Assembly: GCA_052180195.1 (NCBI GenBank)
Contig: CP197469.1
Direction: 5' to 3' (one strand)
Source: Gottfriedia sp002574545
Lineage (GTDB): Bacteria > Bacillota > Bacilli > Bacillales > Bacillaceae_G
DNA: 64,000 nt
This document shows positions 61,150 through 64,000 of the stretch, piece by piece. Both the position numbers and the translations under genes were made by a program. Every line of letters starts with the position of its first letter. Position 1 is the stretch's first letter. The notes beneath the pieces were generated by a model. The model saw only the letters and a program-made list of their open reading frames with translations, did no database searches and had not been told where the DNA came from.

Positions 61150-61970
61150 AAATTGATGGTCACACGCATACACAATATTGTCCGCATGGAAGTGGTGATG
61201 ACGTACAATTAATGATCGAAAAAGCGATTGAACTTGGGTTTGAGGAATATCATATCACCGAGCATTCACCAGTACCATCATCTTTTCAAAACAGCTTAAA
61301 GCCAGATGAGGCAGTAGCTACTCTAGCAATGTCTGAAAAAGAAGTAGACGAATATATTAACGAAATGTATAAAGTAAGAGATCAGTATAAGGATCGAATT
61401 CGAATAAAAATTGGTTTTGAATACGATTATTTACCGAGTGAATCAGTCTGGTTTAAAGATTTTTTAAAAGAATACGGCAAATATTGCGACACGGGACTTT
61501 TGTCAGTCCACTATCTAGAAGGAAAAAATGGCTGGCATTGTTTAGATTATAAAGCTGAAGATACGCTATCTGGTTTAGTAAATTACTATGGCAGTGCAGA
61601 AGCGTTCCAACTTGCTTATTACGATTTAGTAAAACAGTCAATCATTGATGATTTAGGTCCGTTTAAACCAAAACGAATCGGACATATGACCTTATGCAAT
61701 AAATTTAAACAGTTTTTGAAATGTGATGATACACAAACGATCCTAAATAAACAAGTTGAATTATTAAAGCTAGTAAAAGAAAAAAATTATATGTTAGATT
61801 ATAATACTGCAGGATTATTTAAAGAGTATTGTGGTGAATCATATCCACCAGTCCATGTCGTTGAAATTGCGAATTCATTAAATATAGAGTTTATGTATGG
61901 TTCTGATTCCCATAGTGTAAAGGATATTGGAAGAGGATATGATGTTTATTTTTCAAATAGTAAAAAATAA
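61146..61970 (+). CDS. hisJ: Histidinol-phosphatase, PHP family
   Basis: A 274-aa PHP-superfamily phosphatase removing phosphate from histidinol phosphate. Metal motifs are DGHTHTQYCPHGSGDD at residues 3-18, EYHITEHSP, GFEYDYLP, LLSVHYLEG and YGSDSHSVKDIGRGYD. The TTG start at 61146 overlaps the hisI stop, with GAAGGAGAAAG upstream. It completes the operon; only hisC is missing from it. Confidence 0.93.
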   Translation: MKIDGHTHTQYCPHGSGDDVQLMIEKAIELGFEEYHITEHSPVPSSFQNSLKPDEAVATLAMSEKEVDEYINEMYKVRDQYKDRIRIKIGFEYDYLPSESVWFKDFLKEYGKYCDTGLLSVHYLEGKNGWHCLDYKAEDTLSGLVNYYGSAEAFQLAYYDLVKQSIIDDLGPFKPKRIGHMTLCNKFKQFLKCDDTQTILNKQVELLKLVKEKNYMLDYNTAGLFKEYCGESYPPVHVVEIANSLNIEFMYGSDSHSVKDIGRGYDVYFSNSKK

Positions 61971-62020
61971 ATTTTACTAACGATTGCTATTCACTTTGTA
62001 ACTTCATAATTAATGCTACT

Positions 62021-62050
62021 AAAGGAGTCCTATTTGTGACTCCTTTTTGG
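62021..62050 (+). terminator. Histidine operon terminator
   Basis: AAAGGAGTC/TGACTCCTTT, 7-base loop, T5 tail. Confidence 0.9.
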
Positions 62051-62156
62051 TTTATAAGAAAGTTAAAAAATAAAAGGAAAAAATAGCCATTTGTTGAATA
62101 AATAATCAGTGGTGACCTCAAAATGGATCAATTGATATGATTTAGTTCAATTTTCA

Positions 62157-62195
62157 TCCTCCTTTAATGACAATTTAATCGTTATGAGGAGGCTT
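62157..62195 (+). other. Imperfect hairpin upstream of the DinB gene
   Basis: CCTCCTTTAATGA pairs imperfectly with TCGTTATGAGGAGG (one bulge), followed by CTTTTCAG. A weak terminator or leader structure. Confidence 0.4.
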
Positions 62196-62245
62196 TTCAG
62201 AAGTAATTTCTAACATTGTTAGGGTTTAAAGAAGGAGGAGATTTT

Positions 62246-62719
62246 TTGAATAGAAAAGAAATGTTATTAAACGTATTAGACAAAACATATGATAAGGAAA
62301 GTTGGTTTGCGCCACTAAAAGATTCAATTGAAGGTATTACAGCTGGACAAGCTAGTTGGAAACCATCAGGGGATGCAACTAAATCAATTTGGGAAAACGT
62401 TAACCATCTTCTATATTATAAAGAACGAATTGTAGCAAATTTAGAAGGTAGAGAATGGACACAAAATCTAGATGGTGACCAAACCTTTTCTTTTACTGAA
62501 CAATCGAATGAAGAAAACGAATGGAAGAAAGTAGTAGAACGTTTGGATAATAGTAGTTGTAGATTAAGACAACTATTGAGTAATATGACTGATGAGGATC
62601 TAAAAAGAGATTCTTTTTTTGAATTAAAACTAATGGATCTATTACTACATGATGCTTACCATACCGGACAAATTATTCAAATTAGAAAAATGCAAGGATC
62701 GTGGCCATCACATCGTTGA
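62246..62719 (+). CDS. DinB/YfiT-superfamily protein
   Basis: A 157-aa four-helix-bundle protein. Candidate metal-binding histidines are in IWENVNHLLYYKERI and LLLHDAYHTGQIIQIRK (H-x3-H). The superfamily includes thiol S-transferases and damage-inducible proteins; the substrate is not predictable. I chose TTG 62246, which lies 7 bases after AAGGAGG; the upstream frame passes through that site. Confidence 0.85.
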   Translation: MNRKEMLLNVLDKTYDKESWFAPLKDSIEGITAGQASWKPSGDATKSIWENVNHLLYYKERIVANLEGREWTQNLDGDQTFSFTEQSNEENEWKKVVERLDNSSCRLRQLLSNMTDEDLKRDSFFELKLMDLLLHDAYHTGQIIQIRKMQGSWPSHR

Positions 62720-62729
62720 TATAACCGAT

Positions 62730-62756
62730 AAAGGCAGCTTAAAGCTGTCTTTTTGT
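62730..62756 (+). terminator. Terminator after the DinB-like gene
   Basis: AAGGCAGCTT/AAGCTGTCTT (one G-U) followed by TTTTG. Confidence 0.8.
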
Positions 62757-62870
62757 ATAAAAACACTCGGATGTTGAAATTAATATTCAACAAATAGAAT
62801 TAGAATTTGGATATTTCGGTAAAGAAATCGTCAAATCAGTTTAATAAAACTAAATTTTAAAGGAGAAATC

Positions 62871-63422
62871 ATGTTTAGTTATAAAATTGAAGAAAACTTG
62901 CATTTAAAGTTATTAACTCTACAGGATGCAGAAGAATTATATAAATTAACAATTAATTCAATGGAACATTTGAAAGAATGGTTACCATTAATTGTACATA
63001 ATAAAAAAATTGAGGATACAGAGAAGTTTATTAAATCTACTATGAAACAATTTGCTGAAAATAATGGATTTCAAGTTGGTATATGGTCAAATGCAAAACT
63101 TGTTGGCGTAATTGGATTCCATAAAATCGATTGGTCAAATAGGTCGACAAGTATCGGTTATTGGTTAGGAAAGGGGTTTGAAGGATCGGGCATAATGTCA
63201 AAAGCTTGTCATGCATTTGTTCATTATGCATTAACAGAATTATCGCTAAATCGGGTTGAGATTCGTGCAGCTGTTGAAAATTCAAAAAGCCGTGCTATAC
63301 CTGAGAGATTAGGATTCGTTCAAGAAGGTTGTATCAGGAAAGCTGAATGGTTGTATGATCATTATGTAGACCATATTGTTTATGGTATGTTAGCGGAAGA
63401 TTGGGTTTCTATAAACAAATAA
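62871..63422 (+). CDS. GNAT acetyltransferase, RimJ/RimL (YdaF) type
   Basis: A 183-aa acetyltransferase: YKIEENLHLKLLTLQDAEEL at the start, SIGYWLGKGFEGSGIMSKAC (acetyl-CoA loop), LNRVEIRAAVENSKSRAIPE and LGFVQEGCIRKAEW. This is the ribosomal-protein-serine/antibiotic acetyltransferase-like branch. AAAGGAG precedes the ATG. Substrate unknown. Confidence 0.9.
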   Translation: MFSYKIEENLHLKLLTLQDAEELYKLTINSMEHLKEWLPLIVHNKKIEDTEKFIKSTMKQFAENNGFQVGIWSNAKLVGVIGFHKIDWSNRSTSIGYWLGKGFEGSGIMSKACHAFVHYALTELSLNRVEIRAAVENSKSRAIPERLGFVQEGCIRKAEWLYDHYVDHIVYGMLAEDWVSINK

Positions 63423-63594
63423 TGTGCAATTCATATTAAGGAACTTTTTTTCTTGCATGAAAAGTATTAATACTTCAAATACTTCATTTGAAAGGACTTT
63501 AATATGAAAAAGTAGGGCAGCTAGTGAATAGTCATAAACATAATGACTTGACTATTGAATGCTATAAACTGCATGTAAGAAAAGGAGAATATCT

Positions 63595-64000
63595 ATGCAT
63601 TGGTATGAAAAACTGAATCAGTATTTTCCAGTTGAAGAAATGAAATCAAGGGAACATATGGAGACTTTATTGAAAGAGCGGTCAGATATTTATCATAAAG
63701 ATGAAGGTCCGCATCATGTGTTAATGTATGCCGAACTGGACGATTTTGTCTTTATCGATTACTTGTTCGTTTCAAAAGATGCCCGTGGTCAAGGTCTTGG
63801 GAATAAATTGCTTGATAAGCTAAAGAAGAAGGGCAAGCCAATTATATTAGAGGTTGAACCAGTTAATTATGAAGATACAGATACAGAAAAAAGACTTCGA
63901 TTTTATAAAAGAGAAGGTTTTGAGCATGCTCAGTCGATTGGATATAATAGACGCTCTCTAGCTACTCAAGAAATTAACCCTATGGAGATTTTGTACTGGT
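63595..64000 (+). CDS. GNAT-family acetyltransferase (3' end outside window)
   Basis: ATG 63595, after AAAAGGAGAAT, opens a frame that runs to the window edge (135 codons seen). The acetyl-CoA loop is VSKDARGQGLGNKLLDKLKK, followed by the strand PIILEVEPVN and RLRFYKREGFEHA, a typical GNAT end of domain. The C terminus is missing from view. Substrate unknown. Confidence 0.85.
   Translation, partial: MHWYEKLNQYFPVEEMKSREHMETLLKERSDIYHKDEGPHHVLMYAELDDFVFIDYLFVSKDARGQGLGNKLLDKLKKKGKPIILEVEPVNYEDTDTEKRLRFYKREGFEHAQSIGYNRRSLATQEINPMEILYW

Noticed and set aside
1..64000. CRISPR arrays, tRNA/rRNA genes, prophage or intact IS elements
   Set aside because: No regularly spaced repeats, cloverleaf-like or rRNA sequences, integrases or transposases were seen on either strand.

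Overview
The window is one contiguous, AT-rich piece of chromosome from an endospore-forming member of the Bacillaceae. The gene order rnjB-tepA-ylzJ-spoIIIE-ymfC, then ymfF-ymfH-ymfI-ymfK-rodZ-pgsA-cinA-recA, rny-ymdB-spoVS, miaB-ricA-cotE and mutS-mutL is the conserved Bacillus backbone (B. subtilis ymf/ymc region). The sporulation genes spoIIIE, spoVS and cotE fix the lifestyle. Accessory content (2-oxoacid:ferredoxin oxidoreductase, hppD/hmgA, an mraY paralogue) looks more like the B. cereus/Gottfriedia side of the family than B. subtilis; that genus-level guess is inference. No tRNA, rRNA, CRISPR array, prophage or intact insertion sequence is visible.

Layout. 1-4.6 kb: RNase J2 (5' end cut off), the ClpP-like TepA, YlzJ and the DNA translocase SpoIIIE. 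4.65-10.9 kb: a guanine-type purine riboswitch with its own promoter and terminator, then a GntR regulator and a BMP-family nucleoside ABC transporter (nupN-O-P-Q type), forming a purine salvage unit. 11-19.7 kb: two M16 peptidase-like proteins, the EF-P modification reductase YmfI, YmfK, RodZ, PgsA, CinA and RecA with SOS boxes. 20-27.1 kb: RNase Y, YmdB, SpoVS (sigma-H-like promoter), a membrane-type dipeptidase and a two-subunit 2-oxoacid oxidoreductase. 27-30.4 kb: small accessory genes, a GNAT acetyltransferase, an MraY-like transferase and a 740-base gene-poor stretch with repeats. 30.4-38.3 kb: miaB, ricA(ymcA), cotE, mutS and mutL; miaB to mutS is bracketed by two inverted copies of a REP-like repeat.

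38.3-54.7 kb is accessory: an O-methyltransferase, a VOC protein, queT under a preQ1-I riboswitch, a PfkB-type sugar/nucleoside kinase, an HxlR regulator divergent from an NAD(P)H oxidoreductase (next to a decayed alcohol dehydrogenase), the tyrosine/homogentisate catabolic operon (hppD, flavin reductase, FAH-family hydrolase, hmgA) with a cre site, a stand-alone hisC, an SRPBCC protein, an aldo/keto reductase, several small proteins of unknown role, and a flavin reductase/ArsR-type regulator pair.

54.7-62 kb is a tightly overlapping histidine operon, hisZ-G-D-B-H-A-F-I-J. It is preceded by a promoter, a short leader ORF with three consecutive His codons, a long hairpin and a strong terminator. 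This is the architecture of ribosome-mediated attenuation and is the most striking regulatory feature here. hisC lies 8 kb upstream beside the tyrosine genes and may serve both pathways. The window ends with a DinB-like protein and two GNAT acetyltransferases, the last cut by the window edge.
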